From contig QNGE01001727.1 in assembly GCA_008508345.1 (NCBI GenBank), positions 59,622 through 123,621 of the forward strand: DNA of 64,000 bases, given 5' to 3'. A program made the translations under genes and the position numbers. Below, one piece after another: positions 37,744 through 47,723 of this stretch. The stretch comes from Paragonimus westermani (lineage: Eukaryota; Platyhelminthes; Trematoda; Plagiorchiida; Troglotrematidae). A model generated the notes under the pieces. It was not told the origin of the DNA. It worked only from the letters and a program-made list of their open reading frames with translations, and did no database searches. How positions within the stretch are numbered: the first letter of the stretch is position 1; the number at the start of each line of letters is the position of its first letter.

Positions 37744-38999
37744 AATATCTTCATCGATGGGAATTTGGGTGGAGATACACAGGCGGCACCTCCACCGGGA
37801 GAAGGCTGAAAGAACGAAAACGTCTTACCCGTGTTGATGTCCAACCCGAACCTCGATGTTGCCGAAGCGAACGCTGTAGCTAGACGTTGCAGTTCTTCTT
37901 CGCTGTGTGCTGGCAATGCGCTGTCATCGGCGAACAGAAGCATCCGCATCCTTGAGGTCTGTAGCCTGGTCGGGGAGCCGAAACGTCGAATATTCAACGG
38001 AAGCCCGCCCGTCTGGTACTCCACCTCGACGCCATCCTCCTCAGAGTTATGAAAAGCAACTGTTACCATCGCAGTCAAATAAAGGCTAAATAGGGCTGGG
38101 GCTAGAACACAACCCTGCTTCACGCCAGTGACGATGTCAAATTCATCAGAGGTCGATCCACACGATTGCACCTTCGCCTTAATGACCGCATGCAACAATC
38201 TAACCATATTGACGAAATTACCTGGACATCCAAACTTACCAAGCACCGTCCACAACGCCTCGCGGCCTACGGAATCGAACACCTTGGTGAAGTCCACGAA
38301 CAAGGCATACAGGGGCTGATTCCGTTCCCGGCACTTTTCCTGAAGCTGTCGAGCAGCAAACACCAGGTCGATCGTACTCCGACTCGACCGGAATCCACAC
38401 TGCTCCTTGGGAACATTCATCTCCAGAACGTTTGCATTCAGTCGGCTCAGGAGGATTCTGGCAAGTACCTTGCCTGCACAGCTCAAAAGGCTGATACCTC
38501 GGTAGCTGTCGGTGCATTGCTTGCTACCCTTCCCTCTGAACAATGGTACGATGAGGGCATCCTTGAAGTCTTGCGGCATCACCTCATGCTCCCAGATGGA
38601 GTGAGTGATGAAGTGAACCAGCCGGAGCAGAGCGCGTTTCAACGCCGGACCGCCATTCTTCAGGATCTCACCTGGCAGCCCATCCTCGCCTGCTGCCTTC
38701 CCGTTGCGCAGTTGACCAATCGCCCTCTGCAACTCCAGCAAATCTGGAGTGAGGGCAAGCAAAGATTTGGCGTCCTGTTGCGGCAGACTGTTAGCAGTCG
38801 CCCAATCAATTGAAGTAGGGCGGTTAAGCAGGCTGCCGAACTGTTTGCGCCATATTCTCATGACATCTTTCGGCTGGCTGCAAGAACAGCCGGTGTCCAC
38901 GTCTACCAGTGTTTTAGCAGACTGGATAGACGGACCGAAGATCGCTTTAAGCGAATCATAGAACTCCCTATGTTGCCGACGATCTGCGAAACCCTGCAT
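37713..38999 (-). pseudogene. LINE reverse transcriptase, 428 codons open
   Basis: Contains NGKAAGEDGLPGEILKNGG, FKDALIVPLFRGKGS, YRGISLLSCAGKVLARILLSRL, CGFRSSRSTIDLVFAARQL, ALFVDFTKVFDSV (motif A, with two Asp), GVKQGCVLAPALFSLYL (motif B), MLLFADDSALPAHSEEEL (motif C, FADD) and LDINTGKTFSF. All catalytic residues of target-primed RT are present, so this copy was recently active in sequence terms. The C-terminal region continues in other frames after 37713. Confidence 0.9.
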
Positions 39000-39020
39000 G
39001 CGCTCGCCCTGTTTCCTCCA

Positions 39021-39626
39021 TCAGTTTTCCTTAATTCCGCGAACATACTCGGCTAGTTGACGGCGGATAATCCGGAACGCAGCCTTCTTCGCTCCATTGC
39101 CCGGGTCCAGGGTGGATGTGGCGAACGCGACATTCTTCGCTCGTACCAAGTTGTAGATAGCCACGTTGTTGTCATCGAACCAGTCCGGGCGTTTCTTGCG
39201 CTCCACACCGATCGTCCCGGTGGCTGCTGCCGTAATCTGTTTCTTGAGCTGTTGCCACCTACCCTCGGGGGTAGTGGATACAGAAGCGTTTTGCAGACGA
39301 ACGACGACTACACATTGAAAGGCAGTCTTCGTCTCCCAGTTCTCCAGCCGTCTGATATCCAGCTTCTGTCGTTGTCCGGAAGATCTACAGTAAACAGGCT
39401 TACGTACATGGATAAACAATTTGGTCCTGCTCAGCCTATGATCTGTGCTATATTCAGCACGGCGCATCACGCGAGTGATGCGCACTTCACCAATGTCACG
39501 CTGCCGTACAATCACGTAATCAAGGAGATGGTGGTGACCGCTTCGTGGATGGGTCCACGTCGTGATGTCTCTCGCATCCAACTGGAATCGGGTGCTCGTG
39601 ATAGCCAGCTCGTGAGTAGCGCACAC
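39021..39626 (-). pseudogene. LINE APE endonuclease C-terminal part and linker
   Basis: 201 codons. TTWTHPRSGHHHLLDYVIVRQRD...AEYSTDHRL is the end of the AP-endonuclease fold, with the catalytic Asp-His at the TDHRL motif. The following part (RRLENWETKTAF...RKKRPDWFDDNN...AFRIIRRQLAEYVRGIKEN) is the linker that leads into RT. One stop near 39020 separates it from the RT frame. The N-terminal half of the endonuclease is missing. Confidence 0.85.
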
Positions 39627-39659
39627 GTGCAGTGATATAGTTGCAATGATCTTCGGGGG

Positions 39660-41120
39660 TAGCGAATAAGTCCATCGGAAATCATAGGGTTTCTGATAAA
39701 CGCTCAGATTAAACGAAAGTCGGCCCGGCGAAAGTTTCGACGAGTCGGATTAGGGTGCTGATTAGTCACAAAGTCATAGATCAGCCTGAAACGGATAACT
39801 GCGTGGTCGCTAGCAACCGGCGGAGCGTCCATCACAACAACTTCCACCGTGATCCAGTAGTGAAGAGTTAATCCAGATGAAATGGGTCTTGCCCCCACTC
39901 TGTAGCGAGTGCATTGCTGCACATGTTCCGTTAGACCGACCTTTAACGTGAGATCGTAGAACCCCACAGCCTTTGCGTTAGATGTTATGCCACTGAAGAT
40001 GTTTATGTCTGGAAGGTTGAAATCATCGGTTATTAATATTCAACTGTCTTTGAGTGCAATTACCTAACGGATAACCACGTTTAGGGCTTGGGACCATCCT
40101 GTTAGCACCGAAGGTCTATAAACTACGCCAATGGTCAGGTCAACTGGGCGAGATGTAGCCACATTTACCCAGAGAGACCCAGGGAGCGCCAACAGGTGGA
40201 CTTGCAGCACTCCGGCCCTGATGTCATCCGGGACATGGATCGCCACTTCTCCTATTCCGTTGACTAAGTCAGTGCGCAAGATGTAAAAACTTAGGATGTT
40301 TATTTCCTGAACAGAAGCTTTGAGGTTAACCACGCCTCTGTAATGCTAATGTCCTGGGTATCTCTGACTGGGCGAGTTCCGTTAGCCATGACAGTTTGAT
40401 CCCCAGGGATAGCGCATTAGTGTGTATGCACGACCGGCTGGAGATACATACATGTGTGTCATTCTCCGCCTGCTGGGCGACGGCAGTTGAAAAATGGCTG
40501 TTATCAGGGTTAGCCCGATCACGCAGCGGGAGCTGATTGACCGGAAGTCTGTCGAACCTGACTTTAGTATGTTTCACAGGTGCATTAAGTTGGCCCCTAA
40601 AGGATTGCTAGCTACAGATACACGATTAACTGTCCCTATCTGGTGTACTATCCAACTTCTTCTCCTGACCAACATGGCTTCGATTTCGATTCTGTCACCT
40701 GTAACTCTGGTTGATCAACTTAAGGTGCACACACACAATTCCGCCAGGGTGTGATTTTCCCCGCTTGCACCGTTCCTGGTTGGTGTACAAGGTGCATTGG
40801 GGAAAGGAATTGTGTCATGTCGGTGACATCATTCGTTTAGGATTTGCATACAGTTCTGTCACGATGTGTGTGTTCAGGATATTCTACCATCCCTGATTGG
40901 TGTACATGGTGCATTTGAGCACACCTACAGCGTTCCACATTTTCTACCGAAGACCACTTAGGATCAACGGCCCCCAAGGGCGTCACAGCCTAGGACGGTC
41001 TCGATGTATGTCTCTTACAGCTACATGATTACCTGCCCATACCTGTGTACCCCCATGTATAATGTGGTTTCTTCTCTTACCAACCCCGTCAACCCTGTGC
41101 ACCTTATGGGCCGATCACGT
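39660..41120 (-). pseudogene. CR1-like LINE, 5' leader and endonuclease fragment
   Basis: Minus sense: 41120-40590 is a leader with imperfect repeats of a TGGTGTAC...GTGCA unit. 40577-40326 has CIHTNALSLGIKLSWLTEL, the TNARSL endonuclease start. 40333-40064 gives GEVAIHVPDDIR, LPGSLWVNV and LTIGVVYRPS. 39967-39704 ends with LTEHVQQCTRYR and ASDHAVIRFRL, the SDH catalytic end. Stops and frameshifts make it non-functional. LINE copy A interrupts or abuts it at 39650. Confidence 0.75.
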
Positions 41121-41700
41121 GGGCGACTGTAAATGAACCATAAGGTGATATCGTTATCTTTCGCCTTCTGCTTTCAGGCGGTCGTGGTTATCGTGGGCTA
41201 ACCGTGGCAACGTTTATTTGGCACGCCAAAGAGACCAAGTTCGCAGTAATCTCTTTGTTATTAGTGTGATGTAAACCTACACTCTAAGGGCCACACACCA
41301 TCACGTACAATAATCCTGCGCCTTCGTTCCACTACAATAAACAGCCAAGAATGTTGACCGATCACAGCAAACTTATCACTTGTAGCCTTTCAAACTTCAC
41401 GTGCGAATGAGATTGGAACAGAGAAAGTAACACTGTCGGGAAGTGAACCAAACGAGGGGCGCTTTCCTTTCACAGAAAACTCGGAAAACTTGACGAAGTA
41501 AACACCATATCACGTTTGGGGGAACGGCACAATTAATATCAATAAACAACATTATGAAGTGATATTGCTAAAAAAATATATGAAAGGCGATACAATCTAA
41601 TTGATCTCGCAAAGAGTGCTGGGATTTTAAAACGGAACGACATCATTCCCAACGCCACAAAGAAACACAGATATGATAAGATACACATATGAATGGAATG
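41121..41700. other. No gene recognised
   Basis: No recognisable frame or repeat, apart from the end of the secreted-looking frame at 41539-41856. Confidence 0.5.
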
Positions 41701-41856
41701 GACGAATGGAATAGAAATGTAATTAGTGACACACACACACGTGTTGGAATTGTTGTGTGAGAGTGGGCAGTTGGCGCATTGTTGATCGCATTGTGCAACT
41801 ATTGTGTGCTTGTCCGTTGAGATCAGAGACAGCATAATACACAGTAGTGCACGCAT
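41539..41856 (-). CDS. Short secreted-looking cysteine-rich frame, copy 3
   Basis: Starts MRALLCIMLSLIS like the others, with QCDQQCANCPLSHNNSNTCVC, then an unrelated end. The DNA shared with the other copies covers roughly 41720-42030, and the substitutions inside the frame keep it open. Function unknown; could be repeat-derived. Confidence 0.35.
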   Translation of the reverse strand: MRALLCIMLSLISTDKHTIVAQCDQQCANCPLSHNNSNTCVCVTNYISIPFVHSIHMCILSYLCFFVALGMMSFRFKIPALFARSIRLYRLSYIFLAISLHNVVY

Positions 41857-42030
41857 ATCTCCGTCCCCCTACGCAGGTCCTTTCACAAAAGTTCAAACCT
41901 GAACACTAGCATGCCAACAGTCGCCGCGTACATTCAGTTGTACTCACAAACGCGCGCACACGATTTTGAAACGGGCCGTTATCGTGGCATCTGTAGAATA
42001 TACATACTAACATACATGCTTCGGAATTCC
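41720..42030 (-). repeat. Partial copy of the 684-base repeat
   Basis: Matches 33785-34090 with a few substitutions, including the CATACATGCTTCGGAATTCCACGCA segment past the end of the 684-base pair. In minus sense a Lys/Glu-rich frame (41906-42223) runs across it. Confidence 0.85.
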
Positions 42031-43690
42031 ACGCAGGTTCCTGATTAATTATGTTGCTATTTTCTTTGTTGTCACGTTCTCTGCTACTTTTTAATTCTGC
42101 TTTTAATCTTCTGCCTATAGTTTGCATTTTTTCGCTTTGAATAGCTTTCTTTCTGTATTTTCCTTCTCCTCTCTTCTCTTTGGTCTTCTGCCGCTCTTTA
42201 TTGGCTCCAACTATTTCAATCATCTCTTCTGCGATTTGTCTTTTCTTCTGCTTTTCCTGTCTTATTTTTCCTCAATGACCAGATGTTCGTTTTGCTTGAT
42301 TTCATCATTTTTCCCCGCGTGATTCTTTTCGTCTGCTTGTTTTTTCTGAGTTACTGTGGCATTTGGGTTCACAGATTAACTTGTGGATACTTTTTCGAAT
42401 AACATTTTGATCATACCTGTGCCTTTGTGGATCAGTATCATCAGCCAGGTCTCACAGATTTCACGCATAGTTATTGTTATAGCAGAAAATTTATACACAT
42501 ATAGGGTCTTGTGATAAAGCATAGTTGGGACAGACGATTTCACGGACCGGAACACCTTTACATCTACATATCATTACACCAATCATTGAACTGTCAAAAT
42601 GTCATTTATCACCACTCACTTCCACTTCAAATACACTGTAACTGCGGATCTTCAACTCACTCGTGTTTGTGAGATACAGTTACACTCTCAAGATATCGTT
42701 TATTCAAATCAATGAATTCGGACATGCATGATGGACCTTTTAAATCCTGATTGGTTTAAATACTCATCAACCTGATCTGCTGTGCTACTTTGAAGTGTTA
42801 ATCACCCTTGATTTGTGAGATTATCATGACTTTTGCGGAAGGTTATGGCTCACGCACATTCCATGCCAGCTTATATAATTATTCCCAACCTGAACACAGT
42901 GAATATGTTCAGCCAGTGCTCATGTGCATCTTGGTTGAGCCGACTTTTTGAATATGTTCCCTTAATAACGGTTTTGTTGCAGATTCTCATCCCACATCAA
43001 TGGTTATACGTAACAGCTCACACGTTTCAGTGAATTCCGGCGGACAGTTTGAAATTCGTAGACCTTTTTGTTTTAACGTACTCACCGGCTCCATTGATTC
43101 TGCTACTTCGACGGGATATTACTTCTTGTACAGTTCACAGACGTTCATGACCGTGCTGTCTGGGACTTTGGTTCTGTTAGTTACAACCATGTTATACGGG
43201 CTAAATGGGCGCAGTCAAATAACAACCAGTTGCATTCTCGTTGCTGTATTTCGCACAAATGAACATGTAGATGTGATTTAGTACTGCACGATCATGCAGA
43301 CACAACCCATGAATAGGTGTATAGTTGCGGCACTGCTGTCTTCAGACAAATGCAGATAAACTTAGAAAAATATGCTTTCAAAAAATGGAGGTTCAAGAAG
43401 GCCCAACAGCTGATTGTGACCAGCGGTTACTAAAACAATGAGGCCGGAAAATTTGTGGTACAGTTCAGAAACCCGATATCGCTTTGAATTCATCCGCAAC
43501 GCGCAAAAGTGATATAAATCAAACAGCCTATTCGAATTCAATACCTCTCCAGATGGGGCCAAAAAGGAAGATAGGAGAACCAGACTTTTGTGTCCTCAGA
43601 GCCGGATATGTGAAAAATATACGTCCCTTTGTAGCGGATGTGAGAATATGTAAGGAAAGTAGTAGTCCATTGAAGTGTAGTTTGCAAGTG
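42031..43690. other. No gene recognised
   Basis: T-rich stretch at 42050-42360, then AT-rich DNA with short frames. Confidence 0.4.
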
Positions 43691-43830
43691 TGCACGATCG
43701 GGTCCGATAGCCGAGATGGTGAAAATGCGCATTCTTCGCTGGTCGGGCCACATGGTCCATTTGGTGACGGAGGGTCAGCCACACCGCGCACTGTCCAGTG
43801 CAGTTGTCGATAATGGTTGATAGAAGAAAT
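43690..43830 (+). pseudogene. Small LINE fragment
   Basis: Plus-strand translation AEMVKMRILRWSGHMV resembles the late LINE segment (MQLRWSGHLVRM-like) that sits between RT and the zinc tail. Confidence 0.5.
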
Positions 43831-44739
43831 CGCGTGGTAATCAGGCAGTGACGTTAGGACGGGCTGTAAAGGCTTTGGCCGTTTCTCTGAGGAGGTTCGA
43901 TGGGGTCATCTAGTTTGTTACGGAATTCAGAAACATTTCTACCGTTGATTATAAACGAATTTTGACATGATGGTGTGTACCATTCAGTGGCTAGCCAGCA
44001 TCTGCAATCTGGTTGATTCTTCCTTCTACTGATACGCAGTTGCCTTCGCCCGTTTGCGTCCCCTCCTTCTATTCTATTACATACAACTCTACAATTTTAC
44101 TACCCGCCACTTGATGGAATGTAGTCAGTTTCAACAGCAGCCCAATTCATTATATACACCTGTCTGTTTCATTGCTAAAAATGATGATGATAATGGAGCA
44201 GAGGACAACTGTGCTTTTCACACTGCCAGTTGAAGGATTTAACTAAAATCTCAACGCAATTATAGTTCATCACCAGGTACAAGTGTGCAATTCGGAAGCA
44301 TGCATGCAAGTTTGTATACTCTGTAGATGCCACGATAACGGCTTGTGTTTCAAGCCTGTGGCTATCGGGATCCGAGGTTTTTCACGCAAGCGATAATGAA
44401 TTTGTCCTCTGATCTGTGTTTGTTCTCGCCGGTAGCGCTTTTGTTTTTGGACACGGTTGTGTCGTTGTTTCCGACGTTGTTTGCTATGCGGTCGGCGTTT
44501 TTTTGCGTATGTTCCTTATTCTGGTTGTTTTTCTGGGAACTGCTGGTGTTTTTCGGTTTGCGATCCTGTGTGGAGTTTTGTGCATTTTGTGGTAGTATTG
44601 TGTTTGTGTGTTCCCGTTCGTGTTTTGCTAGATGCCGTAGCATGCTCACGGTGCATTCCCGGTGTGCTCTGAAAGGCATCCAATATTGTACCCTGAGGCT
44701 CTCATGCGATGTACACACCCAGTAAAATTGATCGGGCTA
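43831..44739. other. Mostly unassigned; low-complexity open frames
   Basis: 44312-44345 shares the GATGCCACGATAACGGC segment of the 684-base repeat. Downstream, 44362-44718 is open on minus as an Asn/Lys/Thr-rich frame and 44345-44725 is open on plus; both follow from skewed base composition. No domain recognised. Confidence 0.4.
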
Positions 44740-45585
44740 CAGGTTGCGTGTGGCATGTGGAAGTGCAATTGTGTTTTCGTGTGTTATTGTGCGATTGCTT
44801 GCTTGTCATTGAGTGAGTGGGTGTATGGCTAAGCTGCAGGTAGGTCTTTCACGTTGTAACATAGATTTTAGATGTTGGGAAGATTTGGCGTTGAACCGGA
44901 CGGCCTGGAGGAATACGGCTCGGGCGGGCATCCGAGCGTTCAACGAGCAATTATTGCGTGGTCGCGAGAGGAAGCGTGCGATACGCAAAGGAACCATCGG
45001 TGCCATAGGTCGCGGTGACGTGACTATATGGCGTTGCGATGTGTGCGGCCGCGAATGCGTTGGCTGTTCGGGGCTAGTAGGCTACCAACGTACTCATAGT
45101 ACCCCGTCGGCGAAGAGGCGGCGAGCACGTTAGGCTCCGGTCAGGTAGGTCATATCAGTATATTTATTCTACTTCTGTTAATGACTGCATCGGCCAACAT
45201 CGTGGTCATTGACAATTAATCCGCTCTTCTTTTCAGAAACTTGAGTGTCTGTGGTCTTCTACCCATTATTTTCTCCGGCTTCGTTGATGTAATGTATGAT
45301 GAATGGTCTGCCTGGCTTTTCATAGTCCAATGAGAACTTCGCTTTTCATCCTTAACTTCTGTGGGATGCACTAACCTGCACTTCTATACTGCAATGCATC
45401 TTGTATTACACTTCAGAAATCTTTCTTCTCAGTGTAGATCTCGTCATTGCAGCCTCTCTCTGTTTAGTTTCCGAGAGATAAGAGTTTCCTTTCCTTATTA
45501 GCCAATCAAGTGGCTAACCAGCATTGGCCGGCTGGACACAAAGGCCCCACTGGCACACCTCCCGGTCTTATTCCTTCGGGTTTAC
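44740..45585 (+). pseudogene. LINE copy F: C-terminal tail and 3' UTR
   Basis: 44813-45133 encodes LSRCNIDFRCWEDLALNRT, AWRNTARAGIRAFNEQLLRGRERKR and a zinc-finger-like end WRCDVCGRECVG...YQRTH (CX2C...H), finishing with a basic KRRRAR tail. From 45134 the 3' UTR matches the 29.6, 31.6 and 46.8 kb copies. It runs into the N gap at 45586. The tail is intact but the upstream RT is absent. Confidence 0.85.
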
Positions 45586-46447
45586 NNNNNNNNNNNNNNN
45601 NNNNNNNNNNNNNNNNNNNNNNNNNNNNNNNNNNNNNNNNNNNNNNNNNNNNNNNNNNNNNNNNNNNNNNNNNNNNNNNNNNNNNNNNNNNNNNNNNNNN
45701 NNNNNNNNNNNNNNNNNNNNNNNNNNNNNNNNNNNNNNNNNNNNNNNNNNNNNNNNNNNNNNNNNNNNNNNNNNNNNNNNNNNNNNNNNNNNNNNNNNNN
45801 NNNNNNNNNNNNNNNNNNNNNNNNNNNNNNNNNNNNNNNNNNNNNNNNNNNNNNNNNNNNNNNNNNNNNNNNNNNNNNNNNNNNNNNNNNNNNNNNNNNN
45901 NNNNNNNNNNNNNNNNNNNNNNNNNNNNNNNNNNNNNNNNNNNNNNNNNNNNNNNNNNNNNNNNNNNNNNNNNNNNNNNNNNNNNNNNNNNNNNNNNNNN
46001 NNNNNNNNNNNNNNNNNNNNNNNNNNNNNNNNNNNNNNNNNNNNNNNNNNNNNNNNNNNNNNNNNNNNNNNNNNNNNNNNNNNNNNNNNNNNNNNNNNNN
46101 NNNNNNNNNNNNNNNNNNNNNNNNNNNNNNNNNNNNNNNNNNNNNNNNNNNNNNNNNNNNNNNNNNNNNNNNNNNNNNNNNNNNNNNNNNNNNNNNNNNN
46201 NNNNNNNNNNNNNNNNNNNNNNNNNNNNNNNNNNNNNNNNNNNNNNNNNNNNNNNNNNNNNNNNNNNNNNNNNNNNNNNNNNNNNNNNNNNNNNNNNNNN
46301 NNNNNNNNNNNNNNNNNNNNNNNNNNNNNNNNNNNNNNNNNNNNNNNNNNNNNNNNNNNNNNNNNNNNNNNNNNNNNNNNNNNNNNNNNNNNNNNNNNNN
46401 NNNNNNNNNNNNNNNNNNNNNNNNNNNNNNNNNNNNNNNNNNNNNNN
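45586..46447. other. Assembly gap (862 N)
   Basis: Run of N. It lies between a LINE 3' end and a tRNA-like SINE. Open frames that cross it are meaningless. Confidence 1.
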
Positions 46448-46740
46448 TGTGAAAAGTCAGGGCTTCGGCTGGATTCGAACCAGCGACAGACACAGCATGC
46501 CTCAACGCGGCAAGCGCTCTACCAGCTGAGCTACGAAGCCACACCGGGAGCTCGGAAATTTCACACTTGGACTCTGTTACCCACCCGTCCCACTGTCTCA
46601 TATGGAATCCACCAAATGATTCAGGGGATCGTCTGCCCCGGCAGGATTTCTCAAACAGTTCACGCTGAAATCCACCAACGCCACTGCTAAGCATAGAAAT
46701 TGTATTACTAATAAGTAGTGTGGCAGATTTATGAATTTAG
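46448..46740 (-). repeat. SINE family 2, copy with tRNA-like head
   Basis: Minus sense starts with the tRNA-like sequence 46540-46461 and continues into a tail. On plus, the body reads from about 46541 (CACACCGGGAGCTCGG) to the CCACCAACGCCACTGC end near 46685. A diverged copy lies at 54115-54275. A second tRNA-like 3' half follows at 46750-46808. Confidence 0.7.
46461..46540 (-). other. tRNA-like sequence (SINE head or tRNA pseudogene)
   Basis: Minus strand: 7-base acceptor stem GGCTTCG/CGAAGCC is perfect, D arm GCTC...GAGC is perfect, and the T arm GCTGG-TTCGAAT-CCAGC is perfect. The 31 bases between D and T arms do not fold into a normal anticodon arm: the best stem (TGCC/GGCA) has a loop without the expected U33. 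I therefore do not call a working tRNA. Confidence 0.75.
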
Positions 46741-46749
46741 ATGAGAAGC

Positions 46750-46808
46750 AAATGTGAAAAGTCAGGGCTTCATCTGGATTCGAACCAGCGGCATACACAG
46801 CATGCATG
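46750..46808 (-). repeat. Partial tRNA-like copy of SINE family 2
   Basis: Repeats GTGAAAAGTCAGGGCTTC-TCTGGATTCGAACCAGCG of the 46.45 kb head, then breaks off into the LINE 3' UTR. Confidence 0.8.
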
Positions 46809-47340
46809 GTCGTTTGGCAATTAATCCGCTCCTCTTTTCAGAAACCTCGGTGTCTGCAATATTCTACCTATTCATTTCTTCAGCTTTGTTCGTGTACTAT
46901 ATGATGAATTGTCTGTCCGACTGTTCGTAGTCCAGTGTGATTTTGTTTTTCATCCTTATCTTCTCTGGGATGAACTAACCTACACTCCTATACTGCAATG
47001 CTTCTTGTATTACACTTCACATGTCTTTCTTCTCAGTTTAGACATTGTCATTGCAGGCTTCCTCTAATTACTTTCCGAGAGGTACGGGATTCCCTTTCGT
47101 GCTAGCCAACCAATTGGCTAACCAGCATTGACCGGCTGGACACAACGCCTCACTCACACACCTCTTGGTTTCATTCTTTCGGGTTTACACTGGATGTGTG
47201 GTGTGTGGGTGGAACCGCAAATGGTGCAGTGCAAGCCAATTACGGTGATAGTTAAGCGCAGGTGTCTTTTGGCTTTGGTCACTGTGACAGGCTAATCCGG
47301 TTCGGATGCCGCCAACCGTGCAATGATGTGTGGAAATGAA
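46808..47340 (+). mobile_element. LINE copy G: 3' UTR
   Basis: Inverted near-copy of 31630-32155. Contains the block from ATTAATCCGCTCC to the CCGCCAACCGTGCA end. No coding part. Confidence 0.85.
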
Positions 47341-47344
47341 TGCA

Positions 47345-47560
47345 CTCGGAAACTATTGGCATGCTAGTGTTCAGGTTTGAACTTTTGTGGAAGGACCTGC
47401 GTAGGGGGACGGAGATATGCGTGCACTACTGTGTATTATGCTGCCTTTGATCTCAACGGACAAGCACACAATAGTTGCACAATGCGGTCAACAGTGCGTC
47501 AACTACCAACCCTCACTGAACAACACGAACACGTATGCGCTTCCGTAGCTGTTTTCAAGG
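47345..47560 (+). repeat. Diverged, inverted copy of the 684-base repeat
   Basis: Reverse complement relationship to 33800-33980. Carries the fourth secreted-looking frame at 47417-47548. Confidence 0.85.
47417..47548 (+). CDS. Short secreted-looking frame, copy 4
   Basis: 43 codons: MRALLCIMLPLISTDKH at the start, then CGQQCVNYQPSLNNTNTYALP and stop. Two of the cysteines of the other copies are lost. It lies about 110 bases upstream of the start codon of the micro-exon gene, same strand, but has no splice donor that would link it to that gene. Confidence 0.3.
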   Translation: MRALLCIMLPLISTDKHTIVAQCGQQCVNYQPSLNNTNTYALP

Positions 47561-47603
47561 TGTGTACTTTCCATTTGGCCTGGTGTAAAGTTCACCAGTT
47601 ATG

Positions 47604-47611
47604 GTATATAT
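47604..47611 (+). promoter_or_regulatory. TATA-like motif before the micro-exon gene
   Basis: GGTATATATTT about 50 bases before the start codon would place transcription start near 47635 and give a 5' leader of only about 25 bases. The motif is seen; its use is inferred. Confidence 0.45.
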
Positions 47612-47659
47612 TTCAGTGCTTTTGAAGAGGCGAAACTGTGTCTTCTCTCAAACCGTCTG

Positions 47660-47723
47660 ATGATGGCACTCGTATCACTGTCATTCGCGCTTCTGTGTTT
47701 CGTCGTCCATACTGCTCATTCAA
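47660..47723 (+). CDS. Exon 1: start and signal peptide
   Basis: 64 coding bases, Met-Met start, hydrophobic core LVSLSFALLCFVV and a cleavage-like THAHS-type end (HTAHS). Donor GTAAGC at 47724. Leaves one base (A) of a codon. No AG acceptor is needed because a TATA motif lies just upstream. Confidence 0.75.

Larger units (their letters stand above)
37133..39650 (-). mobile_element. LINE copy A: APE-type non-LTR retrotransposon, 5'-truncated
   Basis: Minus sense: end of the APE endonuclease (39626-39021), RT (38999-37713), C-terminal region in two further frames (37743-37394) and the tail (37250-37135) that stops at the ambiguous base 37132. The 5' end stops near 39650 inside a CR1-like element, as expected of a truncated insertion. 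The family is close to flatworm LINEs of the RTE/CR1/Jockey grade; I cannot fix the clade. Confidence 0.85.

Noticed and set aside
42981..43000. TTGTTGCAG acceptor followed by 20 bases and GTTATA
   Set aside because: Length is not a multiple of three and the donor is poor.
46461..46540. Functional tRNA gene
   Set aside because: Acceptor, D and T arms are perfect but the anticodon arm does not fold properly, and partial copies with the same body occur elsewhere.
45510..46694. Long open frames of 339-388 codons
   Set aside because: They exist only because the N gap contains no stop codons.
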